From Kordiimonas sp. SCSIO 12610 (GTDB lineage: Bacteria > Pseudomonadota > Alphaproteobacteria > Sphingomonadales > Kordiimonadaceae): DNA of 64,000 bases. The position numbers and the translations under genes were made by a program. Each line of letters starts with the position of its first letter. The first letter of the stretch is position 1. A model generated the notes under the pieces. The model made no database searches. It saw only the letters and a list, made by a program, of their open reading frames with translations, and was not told the DNA's origin. Of the stretch, positions 8,902-18,447 are shown in pieces. Where the stretch lies: assembly GCF_024398015.1 (NCBI RefSeq), contig NZ_CP073747.1, positions 1,250,501-1,314,500 on the forward strand, in the 5' to 3' direction.

Positions 8902-9633
8902 ATGTCTGTTTGGGGTAAAATAATTGGCACAACAGCCGGAATTGCACTTGGAGGCCCTTTGGGGGCTTTGCTCGGGCTTACGCTTGGGGCTGCGGTGGAT
9001 GCTGGGATCGAGAAAACTGTAGAGGACGATTCTACAGGGACCCGTAACATTACCTTTACCATCGGGGTTATTGCGCTGGCTGCTAAAATGGCGAAGGCGG
9101 ATGGCCGTGTGACCCGCGATGAGGTTGATGCCTTTAAAGCCATTTTCCGAGTGCCGGCTGAGGAAATGAAGAATGTTGGCCGTGTGTTTGATATGGCGCG
9201 CCAGCATACAGCAGGGTTTGAAGCCTATGCCCGTCAGGTGGAAAAAACCATGCGCGGCAATAAAGGCGTGCTTACTGACCTGCTGGACTCTTTGTTTTAT
9301 ATTGCTAAAGCTGATGGGCATGTGCACCCGAAAGAGTTGGAATATATAGAGGTAGTCGCCGGCATTTTTGGCCTCACGGGGATCGAAATTCGCTCGCTCC
9401 TTGATCGTCATGTTGGGCCCGATCCGGATAGCCCTTATACGATATTGGGTGTTTCCGCTGATATTAGTGACGAAGACTTGAAAAAGCGATACCGTCAACT
9501 TGTTCGTGAAACACACCCGGACCGCATGATCGCAGAGGGTGTTCCAAGCGATTTTATCGCCGTTGCAACACGCCGTGCGGCAGAGATTAACACGGCCTAT
9601 GATAAAATTATGGCGGAAAGGTCAAAATCCTGA
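8902..9633 (+). CDS. TerB-like/DnaJ domain protein, DjlA-like
   Basis: A 243-residue protein in three parts. Residues 1-35 are a glycine- and alanine-rich hydrophobic segment that may associate with the membrane. Residues 50-165 are a TerB-like all-helical domain with two acidic KADG motifs (MAKADGRV and IAKADGHV). Residues 175-240 are a J domain with the essential HPD motif (His205-Pro206-Asp207) and the YTILGV start. This order is that of DjlA, a membrane-tethered co-chaperone that stimulates DnaK. It lies upstream of an EamA transporter on the same strand. The partner and process here are not shown. Confidence 0.85.
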   Translation: MSVWGKIIGTTAGIALGGPLGALLGLTLGAAVDAGIEKTVEDDSTGTRNITFTIGVIALAAKMAKADGRVTRDEVDAFKAIFRVPAEEMKNVGRVFDMARQHTAGFEAYARQVEKTMRGNKGVLTDLLDSLFYIAKADGHVHPKELEYIEVVAGIFGLTGIEIRSLLDRHVGPDPDSPYTILGVSADISDEDLKKRYRQLVRETHPDRMIAEGVPSDFIAVATRRAAEINTAYDKIMAERSKS

Positions 9634-9718
9634 GATAAGGAGTTTCATGTTTTGCGTGTTGGCTCCGCATTGTTCACTTCACCGTCTTTTGCTTAATCAT
9701 TCTTGAAAGAATAAAATC

Positions 9719-10630
9719 ATGGCGCTGCGCGATATTATATTGGTGATTATTGTTAATATCGCATGGGGGCTTAATTTTATCGCGGTTTTGTTCGCGGTTG
9801 ATGGGTTCCCGCCGTTGCTTGCAAATACTATTCGTTTCGTAAGCGTTGTCGTATTTTTGCTGCCGTTTTTGAAAATCATTCCCGGCAGAATGAAGGATAT
9901 GATGACGATTGCCTTTGTCATGGGTGTTGTTCATTTCGGCGCGATCTTTATTGGCATGAGCAAAACAGAGGAAGTCAGCACAATCGCGATTGTTGGTCAG
10001 CTTAGTGTGCCATTTGCAACCCTGATGTCTGTTTTGATGCTGGGGGAAAGCGTTGGGTGGAAGCGGGCGGCGGCTATCGTTCTAAGTTTCGCGGGGGTTA
10101 TTATCCTTGGGTTTGATCCCAAAGTTTTTGGCTATATTGATGCTGTGCTTTGGATTGTTTTTTCGAGCTTTATATACGGTGTGTCAACGGTTCTCATGCG
10201 ACGCCTTAAGGACGTTCGGGCCACGACAACACAGGCATGGATCGCTGTTGGCGGTATTATCGGTTCGCTTATTCTATCATTACTTTGGGAAAGTGATCAC
10301 ATCAGGGTTATCCAAGCCGCTAGCCTGAGCGCTTGGGGCGGTGTGCTCTATAGTGCTATTGGCTCATCGATTATTGGGCATGGGGGCGTTAATTATCTTC
10401 TTCGTAAATATGAAGTGTCGGTTGTTGCACCTTATTTGCTGATGACTCCCTTTTTCGCCATATTAGGGGGTATAGTCTTCCTTGGTGAGGCGCTTACGTG
10501 GCGGGTTATCGTTGGCGGCGCCATGACGCTATTGGGTGTTTTAATCGTAACACTAAGGAACAAGGCACGCGTTGAAGAAGAATTGGATGCAGAGGGCCTC
10601 AATAACGAAACATCGCATCAGGTACGTTGA
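9719..10630 (+). CDS. EamA (DMT superfamily) transporter
   Basis: A 303-residue membrane protein with about ten hydrophobic helices arranged as two EamA repeats; the second starts near residue 140 (YIDAVLWIVFSSFIYG). The first helix has the NIAWGLNF pattern and the last ones end in GEALTWRVIVGGAMTLLGVLIV, both typical of drug/metabolite exporters of the inner membrane. It ends 9 bases before the amidase start, so the two may be co-transcribed. Substrates of this family range from amino acids to drugs and cannot be predicted here. The ribosome site before the ATG is weak. Confidence 0.88.
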   Translation: MALRDIILVIIVNIAWGLNFIAVLFAVDGFPPLLANTIRFVSVVVFLLPFLKIIPGRMKDMMTIAFVMGVVHFGAIFIGMSKTEEVSTIAIVGQLSVPFATLMSVLMLGESVGWKRAAAIVLSFAGVIILGFDPKVFGYIDAVLWIVFSSFIYGVSTVLMRRLKDVRATTTQAWIAVGGIIGSLILSLLWESDHIRVIQAASLSAWGGVLYSAIGSSIIGHGGVNYLLRKYEVSVVAPYLLMTPFFAILGGIVFLGEALTWRVIVGGAMTLLGVLIVTLRNKARVEEELDAEGLNNETSHQVR

Positions 10631-10639
10631 AGAAAAATC

Positions 10640-11383
10640 ATGACAATACGGCCTTACCCATCGCCAAATTATAATGATCGCCCCGGCAACTGTCAGCCTG
10701 ATATGGTTGTGCTGCATTATACCGGAATGGAAACAGGGCAGGGCGCATTGGAGCGACTATGTGACCCAAAGGCAGAAGTTTCCGCGCATTATCTGATCGA
10801 AGAAAGCGGGGAAACTTATCAGTTAGTTGAACCGGATAAACGTGCGTGGCACGCAGGAATTTCCCATTGGCAGGGGCGTGATAATTTAAATCATTATTCC
10901 ATCGGCATTGAATTGGTGAACCCTGGCCACGAATTTGGCTATCGTTCCTTTCCCGAGACACAGATTGCGTGTTTGCTTGAATTGCTGCAAACGCTTAAGC
11001 AGCGTTACGGGATAAAAAAGCATATGTATGTGGGGCACAGCGATATCGCCCCCGACCGTAAAGAAGATCCCGGTGAGAAATTTCCTTGGCAACAGCTTGC
11101 AAGTGAAGGTTTCGGCATTTGGTCGGAGGTGAACGGGAATAGCCAGCAAGCGTTACTTGACGATAGCGCCGCAGTCAGCCAGCGGGAAATGATTATCGTG
11201 TTGCAGGAAAAGCTGAGGTCAATTGGATATGGAATAGAGATTTCCGGTGTTTATGACAAGCTTACAACGGCGTGTGTTCGTGCATTTCAGCGGCGATGGC
11301 GTCAAAAACATGTGACTGGTGAATATGATGCTGGTACAGACCGTATAGTTAATGATATAATATATCAATATAGTCAGTTTTGA
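10640..11383 (+). CDS. N-acetylmuramoyl-L-alanine amidase, AmiD/AmpD type, with peptidoglycan-binding domain
   Basis: A 247-residue enzyme that should cleave the amide bond between MurNAc and L-alanine in murein or its fragments. The Amidase_2 domain spans about residues 10-160, with zinc ligands His26 (LHYTGM), His133 (GHSDIAPDRKEDPG) and a following Asp, plus AWHAGIS and SIGIEL motifs. Residues about 185-245 form a PG_binding_1 domain. No signal peptide is visible, which fits AmpD-like cytosolic recycling, although AmiD-type enzymes of this two-domain form are often in the envelope. It follows the EamA gene closely. Confidence 0.9.
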   Translation: MTIRPYPSPNYNDRPGNCQPDMVVLHYTGMETGQGALERLCDPKAEVSAHYLIEESGETYQLVEPDKRAWHAGISHWQGRDNLNHYSIGIELVNPGHEFGYRSFPETQIACLLELLQTLKQRYGIKKHMYVGHSDIAPDRKEDPGEKFPWQQLASEGFGIWSEVNGNSQQALLDDSAAVSQREMIIVLQEKLRSIGYGIEISGVYDKLTTACVRAFQRRWRQKHVTGEYDAGTDRIVNDIIYQYSQF

Positions 11384-11456
11384 AGATGAAATTGCAGGGA
11401 AGGTTACGCCTCATTTTTATATTGGCGATCTTTTCTAATTTGGCAGGATAAGAAAA

Positions 11457-12704
11457 ATGAGAAAAATAATTTTGACAGCGATCGCAGGCACAAGCTTGTT
11501 GGCAACAACCGCCCTCAGCGCTAAAAATACGGGCCAAAATACGGGGCAGAATGGCGGGCAAAATGGTGTCGCATCTAGTCATAAGCCCAATGAATATACA
11601 ACAGCCTGCCTGGAAGCATTGTCGCGGGATTGTGCGATTTCATCTGCAATGCAAACCGTTATTGCTGAAGAGTTAGGGCTCGAGCGGGCCAAGGTTTTGG
11701 TTGGCGTTGCTCGGTCCTTGATCGCGCTGGGTGATAACGACCGGGCAATCCAAACGCTTAAGTTAGCCCTTGAGGAGGCCCGCAGTGTCCGCCTCACCTT
11801 GATCACGCAGGAAAAAATCAAAGAAATTGCCCCCTTGCTGGCAAAGGCCGGAGATTTGGATGAAGCGTTAAAATTAAGTGCAGAACTTCAGATTGATTCT
11901 GTACGTGATAAAACGCTTGCTGCAATTGCCAAAGAGACTGTCAAACTTGGCAGCCTTGCCGACGTTAAGCGGGCAACCAGTCAGATGAAGAATAGGGTAA
12001 GAGCGTTCTGGGAAGATGCAGAATCTTATGTGTTTGCGCCTGCTGATCAACTCTCTTTGGGTGAAGTGGCGTCGTTAGAACAGGAAATTCGTCTGCTGGA
12101 TAAGGCGGAAACAAAATACCGTGGTATTGTTTACCTTGCGATCATTGCCGGGAAAATGGGCAATACAGAGCGCCGCGATGCCTTAATGTTGGAAGCACAG
12201 GATATTTTCTCCGCAATTACCGGACTTAGTCAGCGTGGTCGCGCGGCGGTGCAGCGCCTTGAGGCAATGGTAAAAGCGGGAGTAAGTGATGAATTTATTC
12301 AGGCTTCTTACGAATTTGCGAAACTGCACGGATCTCGGCTTCGCGGCGGCGATGTTACAGACTTTTCAAAAGCAATAGGCGCTGTTGAAGCCAAGCTTGG
12401 TTTGATGGATGTTGCCCTAAACAGGGTGCCTGTTTTTCCGACGCCCGAGCAAAGAGTGTCCTATTTGTCTGGTTTGGTAAATGATAACGCTGCGGGCGGC
12501 CCGCTTGCTTTGGCGTATGCGTCAATACTTGACGAAATTAGCGAAATTGAAGGCGTTTACGAGCGCGATATTGCCAGGGTCATGCTGCTTGAAGGCGCCG
12601 TTTCTAGTAAATCGGTTGACCTGTCACTGCCAGTTATTAGGGCGCTTGAAGATGATGATAATCAGGCACTTGGGCTCGCGCTTTTGGCATCAATTATCGA
12701 ATAA
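11457..12704 (+). CDS. Secreted helical-repeat protein of unknown function
   Basis: A 415-residue protein I do not recognise. Residues 1-22 are a signal peptide (ending TTALSA), followed by a short low-complexity stretch rich in N, T, G and Q (a TGQN/GGQN repeat). The rest is strongly helical and built of TPR-like units: RAKVLVGVARSLIALGDNDRAIQTLKLALEEA, then AGDLDEALKLSAEL and KLGSLADVKRA. Such repeats usually form a solenoid for protein contacts. It is most likely periplasmic. It stands after the amidase on the same strand and ends two bases before the convergent RND gene. Function cannot be given. Confidence 0.7.
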   Translation: MRKIILTAIAGTSLLATTALSAKNTGQNTGQNGGQNGVASSHKPNEYTTACLEALSRDCAISSAMQTVIAEELGLERAKVLVGVARSLIALGDNDRAIQTLKLALEEARSVRLTLITQEKIKEIAPLLAKAGDLDEALKLSAELQIDSVRDKTLAAIAKETVKLGSLADVKRATSQMKNRVRAFWEDAESYVFAPADQLSLGEVASLEQEIRLLDKAETKYRGIVYLAIIAGKMGNTERRDALMLEAQDIFSAITGLSQRGRAAVQRLEAMVKAGVSDEFIQASYEFAKLHGSRLRGGDVTDFSKAIGAVEAKLGLMDVALNRVPVFPTPEQRVSYLSGLVNDNAAGGPLALAYASILDEISEIEGVYERDIARVMLLEGAVSSKSVDLSLPVIRALEDDDNQALGLALLASIIE

Positions 12705-12706
12705 AT

Positions 12707-15700
12707 CTATACTGCTTGCTGCTCAAAGGGCTTTGACGTTTTCGCGGGCTTCGGCCTGTCGGCACCGCTACCTCGTGGTGCTGAAACCGGACGTTTGCGC
12801 GTTAGCCACAGGAATGCAGCCGGGGCAAAATAGAAACTAACAATCATCGATAGGAAAGCACCGCCGGCAATCGCAACTGCAAACGGTGGCCAGAAAGCGC
12901 CGCCCGCCAGGATAAGCGGCATAAACCCACCTACAGTTGTCAGTGTCGTTGAGAAGATATGACGGCCTGTTTTCATAACGCCGTGAACAACTGCGTCCGG
13001 GTCGCCCGCACGCGCGGCATCAATACCTCGAAGCTCAGATAATATAACGATAGCTGCATTGATCGCGAGGCCCACCAGCCCCATAAGGCCGAAGATCACA
13101 ACAAAGCTAAGCGGGTAATTGAAGAACCAAAGGGAGAACAGCCCTAGTCCACCTGCCTGAACGGCGGCAGCGAAAGTGACAAGTGCCATCCGGAAACTGT
13201 TGAAGGTCAATACGATAGCGAGGATCATCATAATAACCAACATACCAGCAGTGCCGAACAGCTTCCCAACGGCTTCGTTGCGTTTTTCACTTTCGCCGCC
13301 AAACTGAATTTTATACCCGGGGGGCACGGTAAAGTTTCGTTCTGCGATGCGTTCCTGAAGGGCTTTGAAGCCAACTTCCGGCAGAACACCAAATTCAAGA
13401 TAAGCCTGAACCTTGTTCATGCGCTCGTTATTATAGTGCGAAATTGAGCCGACCTTAGTGCCAAGTTCAACATCAGCGACCGCCGATACAGGAATATCAG
13501 CGAACGATTGATCTTGCTCAAGCTCCTGATTAACGCCGATCAGGTTCATATCTGCGATCGAAGAAATATCGCGGCGGCGCGCGCGTTCTGCGATCAATTT
13601 AATAGGAACCTGCTGCGTTTCTTCTATTAGGAATGAGGTTGTAATACCGTTTGTTAAGGCCTGTAGTTGGCTTTCCACATCGCTTAGTGTTAAACCTGTT
13701 GTGGATACATCATCCTCGCGTGCATTCACAGTGATCTGCGGACGCCCCGGTTTCAGGGATGTTCTTGTATTGGTAACGTCTGGGATCGTTGCGATAATGC
13801 TTCTGATTTCATCGCCCAATTCCTGTAATACCGCGAGGTCGGGACCGAGAACACGAACTTCAAGTGGCGCTTGGATAGGGGGGCCGCTTCCAAATTCGCG
13901 GACGATGATTGTCGCCTCTGGCACCAAAAGCGAAATGTCATTCTGAAGCTGCGGAATAAGATCTGGAATATCATTAAAGTGGCCAACCGTAACAATTGCC
14001 TCAGCAGCGCTGACAACGCGGTCATTGCTAGCAATCATGCTATAATAAAATTTGGCTGGCCGTGTTCCCATGAACCAATGGGCGCTTTCAATAACCGGAT
14101 AGTTATCGAGTGTTGCATGTATCCGCTCAACAGCGCCGCGCGTTTCCTCAATAGACGCCTGTGCGGGCATTGAAACCTGAATACGGAACTGATTTCTGTC
14201 GCTTACAGGGAAAAACTGTTCGGTCAATTGCCCTGCAAGGGCAAACCCCATCAACGGAATGCCCATGGCAACTACGATCGACCTCAAGGGGCGCCTTACG
14301 GACCATTGAAGCGAGGCTTCAAACCATTTTGCGAGGTATCCCCCCTGAATGCCATCACGCCACCATACGCGCTCTTCGGCTGTGTTAGCCGTTGCCGCAG
14401 TTTCTGGCTTGCGACCTTCCACCACACGGCCCGCGACTGCGGAAATGATGGTGAAGGCGATAACATAGGACGCAACAAGGGATGCGATCACCGCCGCCGG
14501 CACACCGATCAAAAAGTCACCAGCATTACCCGGCATCAGAATAAGCGGCATAAAGGCGATAATCGTGGTTAGTGTACTTCCAAGAAGGGGAAGCCAAAGT
14601 TTTTGAACTGTCATCGCAACAGACTTTGAGCGCCCTATGCCTTTTAGGCGAAGCTGCTGGATTTCATCTGTGATCACAATGGCATTATCCACCATGATGC
14701 CAAGGGCAACAATCAAACCAGTAACCAACACTTGTTCGATCCGCATGCCAAACAGGTTGGTGATTGCAAGCGCGGCTAAAAGCGTGAGGGGCAGGATAGA
14801 CGCTGATACAATTGACGCGCGCCAGCCCAGTGAGACAAAAAGCACAACCAAAACCACAAGGGCACCAACAGCCAGGTTGGACATCAGGTTATTTAACCGC
14901 TCGTCCGCATAAAGACGCTGGTCAAAGATACGTTCCAATTTAATCGATGCTGGAAGGGTTTCCCGTGTTGCTTCTAGAAGTTCGCCAACATCCTCTGACC
15001 ATGCATCAATACGTGAATTTTCAAACATCCTCGCGGCGACAATCACACCGTATGTACCGTTCACATAGGCAAGGTTGCTTGGTGGGTTTTCAAACGAACG
15101 TTCAACCTTGGCAACGTCGCCAAGCCTTAGGCTGGCCCCTTCAGGGTCAAGACCAAGGGGAATACGTCTGATACGAGCAAGGCTATCGAGCGCGCCGGAC
15201 ACTTCTACGACAAGGCGGTTATTGGCACCAGTTACAACCCCCGCAGACCCACGAGCGTCAGAACCTCTGATGCGGGCGGCGACATCCGCCATAGTGAGGC
15301 CGCTAGACGCCAGCTCGCGGTCATCGACTGATATGCGGATTTCCTCGTTTGGCAAGCCGAGTACGTCAACAAAGTCAGTGCCGCTGAGGTTCCGCATTTT
15401 ACTTTCGAGTTCAGAGGCATGGCGGCCAAGGATAGCATAATTAATCGGGCTATCGCTTTCCCATGTTAGGGCGATAATTGCGGAGTGAGCATAGATTTGT
15501 GTGTCCGAAAGGTCAGGGGCAGACGTGCCAGCCGGAAGGTCCGTGACCTCGGAAATCTTATCACGTAAGCGCGCAGTGATTGGTTTTGCGTTATTGACCC
15601 GGTCCTCAAGCTCAATCGTTACCACGGAAATGCCAGCGGATGATGTGCTGTTAACCTCTTTGACTTCTGGGATTTCGCGAACTTTGCGTTCCAGTTTTTC

Positions 15701-15886
15701 TGTGATTTCTGCTTCCACGCGCTCTGCTGATGCACCGGGGTAAAAAGTTTTTACCTGAACGACACGGCTCTCCATGTGCGGGTCTTCAAGGCGCGGCATT
15801 GTGGTAAAGGCGTTGAAGCCAGCAATGATGATCAAGAGAAGTAAAAGCCAAACCGCGCGTGGGTGATTATATAGCGAACCTTTCAT
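12707..15886 (-). CDS. RND efflux permease, AcrB/HAE-like
   Basis: A 1059-residue inner-membrane proton antiporter of the RND superfamily. It has the two-fold layout: helix near residue 15, a large periplasmic loop to about 330, six helices, a second helix near 545, a second loop and six more helices. The TM4 proton-relay region reads GIMVDNAIVITDE, with one Asp where AcrB has two. Its membrane fusion protein is encoded just upstream with an 11-base gap; GGAG precedes the start. No outer-membrane channel gene is in the window. Substrates are unknown. The divergent TetR-type gene is the likely regulator. Confidence 0.92.
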   Translation of the reverse strand: MKGSLYNHPRAVWLLLLLIIIAGFNAFTTMPRLEDPHMESRVVQVKTFYPGASAERVEAEITEKLERKVREIPEVKEVNSTSSAGISVVTIELEDRVNNAKPITARLRDKISEVTDLPAGTSAPDLSDTQIYAHSAIIALTWESDSPINYAILGRHASELESKMRNLSGTDFVDVLGLPNEEIRISVDDRELASSGLTMADVAARIRGSDARGSAGVVTGANNRLVVEVSGALDSLARIRRIPLGLDPEGASLRLGDVAKVERSFENPPSNLAYVNGTYGVIVAARMFENSRIDAWSEDVGELLEATRETLPASIKLERIFDQRLYADERLNNLMSNLAVGALVVLVVLFVSLGWRASIVSASILPLTLLAALAITNLFGMRIEQVLVTGLIVALGIMVDNAIVITDEIQQLRLKGIGRSKSVAMTVQKLWLPLLGSTLTTIIAFMPLILMPGNAGDFLIGVPAAVIASLVASYVIAFTIISAVAGRVVEGRKPETAATANTAEERVWWRDGIQGGYLAKWFEASLQWSVRRPLRSIVVAMGIPLMGFALAGQLTEQFFPVSDRNQFRIQVSMPAQASIEETRGAVERIHATLDNYPVIESAHWFMGTRPAKFYYSMIASNDRVVSAAEAIVTVGHFNDIPDLIPQLQNDISLLVPEATIIVREFGSGPPIQAPLEVRVLGPDLAVLQELGDEIRSIIATIPDVTNTRTSLKPGRPQITVNAREDDVSTTGLTLSDVESQLQALTNGITTSFLIEETQQVPIKLIAERARRRDISSIADMNLIGVNQELEQDQSFADIPVSAVADVELGTKVGSISHYNNERMNKVQAYLEFGVLPEVGFKALQERIAERNFTVPPGYKIQFGGESEKRNEAVGKLFGTAGMLVIMMILAIVLTFNSFRMALVTFAAAVQAGGLGLFSLWFFNYPLSFVVIFGLMGLVGLAINAAIVILSELRGIDAARAGDPDAVVHGVMKTGRHIFSTTLTTVGGFMPLILAGGAFWPPFAVAIAGGAFLSMIVSFYFAPAAFLWLTRKRPVSAPRGSGADRPKPAKTSKPFEQQAV

Positions 15887-15897
15887 GATGGTGGCTC

Positions 15898-17055
15898 CTA
15901 TCCGCGCGGTGATACGGTTTCAACAGATTGCACGCGTTGACCGGGCGCAAGTTTGTCGATGCCGTCTGCGATTACAATATCGCCTTCCTTAATTGTTCCA
16001 GAAACAAAAACGCTGTTGCCGTCGCTATATTGAATTTGAACATTTTCAAACCTGACTTTAGGGCCATCAGGGCCATCAAAGACCTTATAGACACGCCACA
16101 AGCCTCGAACATCAGCGGAAAGCGCCCGAAGCGGAAGCCATGCGCCGCTGGTTTCCTGCCAGTCATCAACGACGGCATTGATCAATTCCCCGCGTGATGT
16201 GCTATCACTCGGTAGGTCGAACGAGACCATCATTGTCCGCGTGGTGCCTGTAATCACAGGAACGACCGACCGCATTGTTGCATTTCTGATAGCTTTTCTA
16301 TCACCGTTGCGCAGCGAAAATTTAGCACCGTTCTTAATTGCCTGCGCAAACTCTGGTGGCATACCAATGCGTGCTTCCATACGGCTGTCTTCTGAAAGTT
16401 CCAGAACGGCAAGGCCAGCGTTTGCAATCGTGCCTTCATCCAGCATTCTTGCTGTGATCGTTCCTGAAAAGGGTGCCTTTATAGTCGCGCGGTTAATGTC
16501 AACATCAAGCGAATTTAAGGATGCATTCAATCGTGCAAGGCGAGCTTTGAGCGATATAGCGTTTGCTTCTGCTTCGTCAAGGCGCTGCGCTGAGGCATGA
16601 CCCTGTTTGAAAGTGTCGCTAACACGTTTTAAGGTCCGGTTTGCAAGCTCAAGGTTTGCTGTAACCTCATCCTTTTCCGCTAATAATTCACCGCGGCGTG
16701 CATCAAGAACTGCTGTGTCCAGCTCGGCAAGGGTATCACCTTTCTGAACGCTACTACCCAAATCAACATACACATGCTTGAGTGTGCCATTCAGTTCAAA
16801 GGCGAGTGGGCTAACACGGCCAGCAACCGCGCGCCCTGTGAAGGTACGTTTAGCAAAATACCCATTTTCCATTTGGATATTGACCGTGCGCACTGGCAAC
16901 TCTTTCGTTGTCGTGGAGAGAGGGGAGGACTGAGCTGTCAGGCGCACGGTCAGGGGAACGCTTATGGATGCAATTATGGCAATGAGCCCTGCCAATTTCA
17001 GGAACCGGGAGTTCTGCAACACACTTGAACCATTCCTTGATAAGAGCTTTCTCAT
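15898..17055 (-). CDS. RND efflux membrane fusion protein (HlyD family)
   Basis: About 385 residues, the periplasmic adaptor that links the RND permease to an outer-membrane channel. A hydrophobic segment at about residues 20-45 should anchor it. The lipoyl/hairpin region is visible as LKHVYVDLGSSVQKGDTLAELDTAVLDA followed by a helical hairpin (about 110-180) and the matching half INRATIKAPFSGTI. The start at 17055 is preferred because AGGA lies eight bases upstream; an ATG at 17064 overlaps that site. It is first in the operon with the permease. Confidence 0.9.
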   Translation of the reverse strand: MRKLLSRNGSSVLQNSRFLKLAGLIAIIASISVPLTVRLTAQSSPLSTTTKELPVRTVNIQMENGYFAKRTFTGRAVAGRVSPLAFELNGTLKHVYVDLGSSVQKGDTLAELDTAVLDARRGELLAEKDEVTANLELANRTLKRVSDTFKQGHASAQRLDEAEANAISLKARLARLNASLNSLDVDINRATIKAPFSGTITARMLDEGTIANAGLAVLELSEDSRMEARIGMPPEFAQAIKNGAKFSLRNGDRKAIRNATMRSVVPVITGTTRTMMVSFDLPSDSTSRGELINAVVDDWQETSGAWLPLRALSADVRGLWRVYKVFDGPDGPKVRFENVQIQYSDGNSVFVSGTIKEGDIVIADGIDKLAPGQRVQSVETVSPRG

Positions 17056-17414
17056 ATTTACCATCCTGGGGTCTCGCTATCGGTCATAAAACCGAACAAA
17101 CTATTCATGTACAATTACTATTAATACGAGTGTCGTTATTTTTTTATTAATATTATCAGCCCCAATATTACCTATGATTTTTATATTATGGACTGTTACG
17201 TCTAATAAATAGGATTTTTTTGTGGACTGTCAAGTCTATTAAATGTAGAGAGTGAAAAAATTAATGAATGCAAGCTATTCATATTTGAAATCAAATCTTC
17301 TGATGATACGATATTTTGTGTTCATTGGATTTTTGTGAATATATGCGCTAGCATTTGATAGAGTTTAGAAAAGTCACCAGGGAATTCTGGTGGAATGGGG
17401 AAAAGGAAATTTGC
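17056..17414. promoter_or_regulatory. Divergent efflux/TetR promoter region with two 22-bp repeats
   Basis: This 359-base AT-rich gap lies between the efflux operon and the TetR gene. It contains two 22-bp direct repeats, 17189-17210 and 17223-17244, identical at 19 of 22 positions, both starting TGGACTGT and ending TAAAT. The second contains the inverted half-sites GACT-N4-AGTC. The repeats are 34 bp apart and are the best candidates for the regulator's operators; this is inferred from position only. I see no gene here. Confidence 0.6.
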
Positions 17415-18074
17415 GTGCCTGACAACGCTCTGACTTGTGACGATCAATCACCGCTTTGCAAACCCGCTCGTGGTAGGCCGAGAAGTGATGCCAAAAACCT
17501 TGCTATTATGGAAGCAGCAAGCCAGCTGTTCATGGAAAACGGTTTTGACGGCACGAGTATGGATGAGGTTGCCAAAAGGGCGGGTGTTTCAAAGCAAACG
17601 GTTTATAGCCACTTCGCGAATAAAGAGCAGCTTTTCAGTGCGGCAATCCGCGGTAAAATTGCTGAATATTTCCCGGATAGCCTGTTTCAGCATATGCCGG
17701 ATCATACCCTTGAAGATGATTTCAGGATTGTTTGCCGAACTTTCTGTGCGCTTCTTGTTAGTGAAGATGCGATCGCAATGTTCAGAGTGCTGACTGGCGC
17801 TGCTGCGAAAAACTCAAACCTCGCAAAAATATTCTGGGACGCTGGACCAGAAGACATGCTGACAAAATTGATTGATTTTCTCCAGTCGTGGATCGATCGC
17901 GGCGAGCTAGAGATTAAAGATACCGAGCGTGCTGCCACGCAGCTGATTTCCCTTTTGAAAGGTAACCTGCATTTCCAATTGGCGATTGGCTTGGTTGAAC
18001 AGGTTTCAAATGAAGAAATTGAGCATCATGTCAATGAGTGCATGTCGGCATTCCTGAAAATTTATCGCGCTTAA
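17415..18074 (+). CDS. TetR/AcrR-family transcriptional regulator
   Basis: A 219-residue regulator. Residues about 15-75 hold the TetR DNA-binding domain: RGRPRSDAKNLAIMEAASQ, then GFDGTSMDEVAKRAGVSKQTVYSHFANKEQLF, which is the classical helix-turn-helix. The C-terminal part is a TetR_C-type ligand and dimer domain, with a YRA end. The GTG at 17415 is chosen because AAGGAA lies seven bases upstream; a longer frame from a TTG at 17355 is unlikely. It is divergent from the RND operon and probably represses it in the absence of inducer. Confidence 0.88.
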   Translation: MPDNALTCDDQSPLCKPARGRPRSDAKNLAIMEAASQLFMENGFDGTSMDEVAKRAGVSKQTVYSHFANKEQLFSAAIRGKIAEYFPDSLFQHMPDHTLEDDFRIVCRTFCALLVSEDAIAMFRVLTGAAAKNSNLAKIFWDAGPEDMLTKLIDFLQSWIDRGELEIKDTERAATQLISLLKGNLHFQLAIGLVEQVSNEEIEHHVNECMSAFLKIYRA

Positions 18075-18081
18075 CTTGTGC

Positions 18082-18165
18082 TCAGGTTATGCCATCGTTT
18101 AAGGCATCAACAATTTTGATAGCCTTGTCTTCTGATATTTTGTCAATTGCGCTCTTTTTGGGCAT
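18082..18165 (-). CDS. Possible 27-residue small protein
   Basis: A short open frame follows the lipoprotein gene by 42 bases on the same strand. It starts with ATG, preceded by AAGGGG with seven bases of spacing, which is a better ribosome site than many real genes here. The predicted peptide is hydrophilic and charged (starts MPKKSAIDKISEDKA), helix-forming, with no signal or membrane segment. Nothing else supports it, and it could be chance. Confidence 0.35.
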   Translation of the reverse strand: MPKKSAIDKISEDKAIKIVDALNDGIT

Positions 18166-18207
18166 TGCTAACCCCTTTCTCGATTACGTTAGCGCAATAA
18201 GGATTAG

Positions 18208-18432
18208 TTATTGGCTTCCGTCCTCGGATTCCAGATTATTGCCTTTACGTTCTTCGGGTAGATATTGTGCATTTTCGCTATCACCAACAAGGCCTTCATC
18301 CAGTTCACGGATTTGAAGCTTGGTTTCTGGGCCCAGTGCGGTATCGAAAATTATTTCGTCGCCGTCGCCGCCACCAAATATGCTGCAAGCCCCTAACGAT
18401 AAAAACAGCGGGGCTACTATTAACTTTTTCAT
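18208..18432 (-). CDS. Small lipoprotein of unknown function
   Basis: A 74-residue protein with a clear lipoprotein signal: MKKLIVAPLFLSLGAC, where Cys16 would be lipidated after LSLGA. The mature part is about 58 residues, acidic, with a glycine patch (FGGGDGDE) and no recognisable domain. AAGG precedes the ATG by eight bases. It should sit in the outer or inner membrane facing the periplasm. A perfect inverted repeat lies just upstream at 18448-18470. Function unknown. Confidence 0.7.
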   Translation of the reverse strand: MKKLIVAPLFLSLGACSIFGGGDGDEIIFDTALGPETKLQIRELDEGLVGDSENAQYLPEERKGNNLESEDGSQ

Positions 18433-18447
18433 TTTAAATCCTTAAAC

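Noticed and set aside
8779-9516. 245-codon open frame opposite the TerB-DnaJ gene
   Set aside because: No ribosome site or recognisable domain; the plus-strand gene has clear HPD and TerB motifs.
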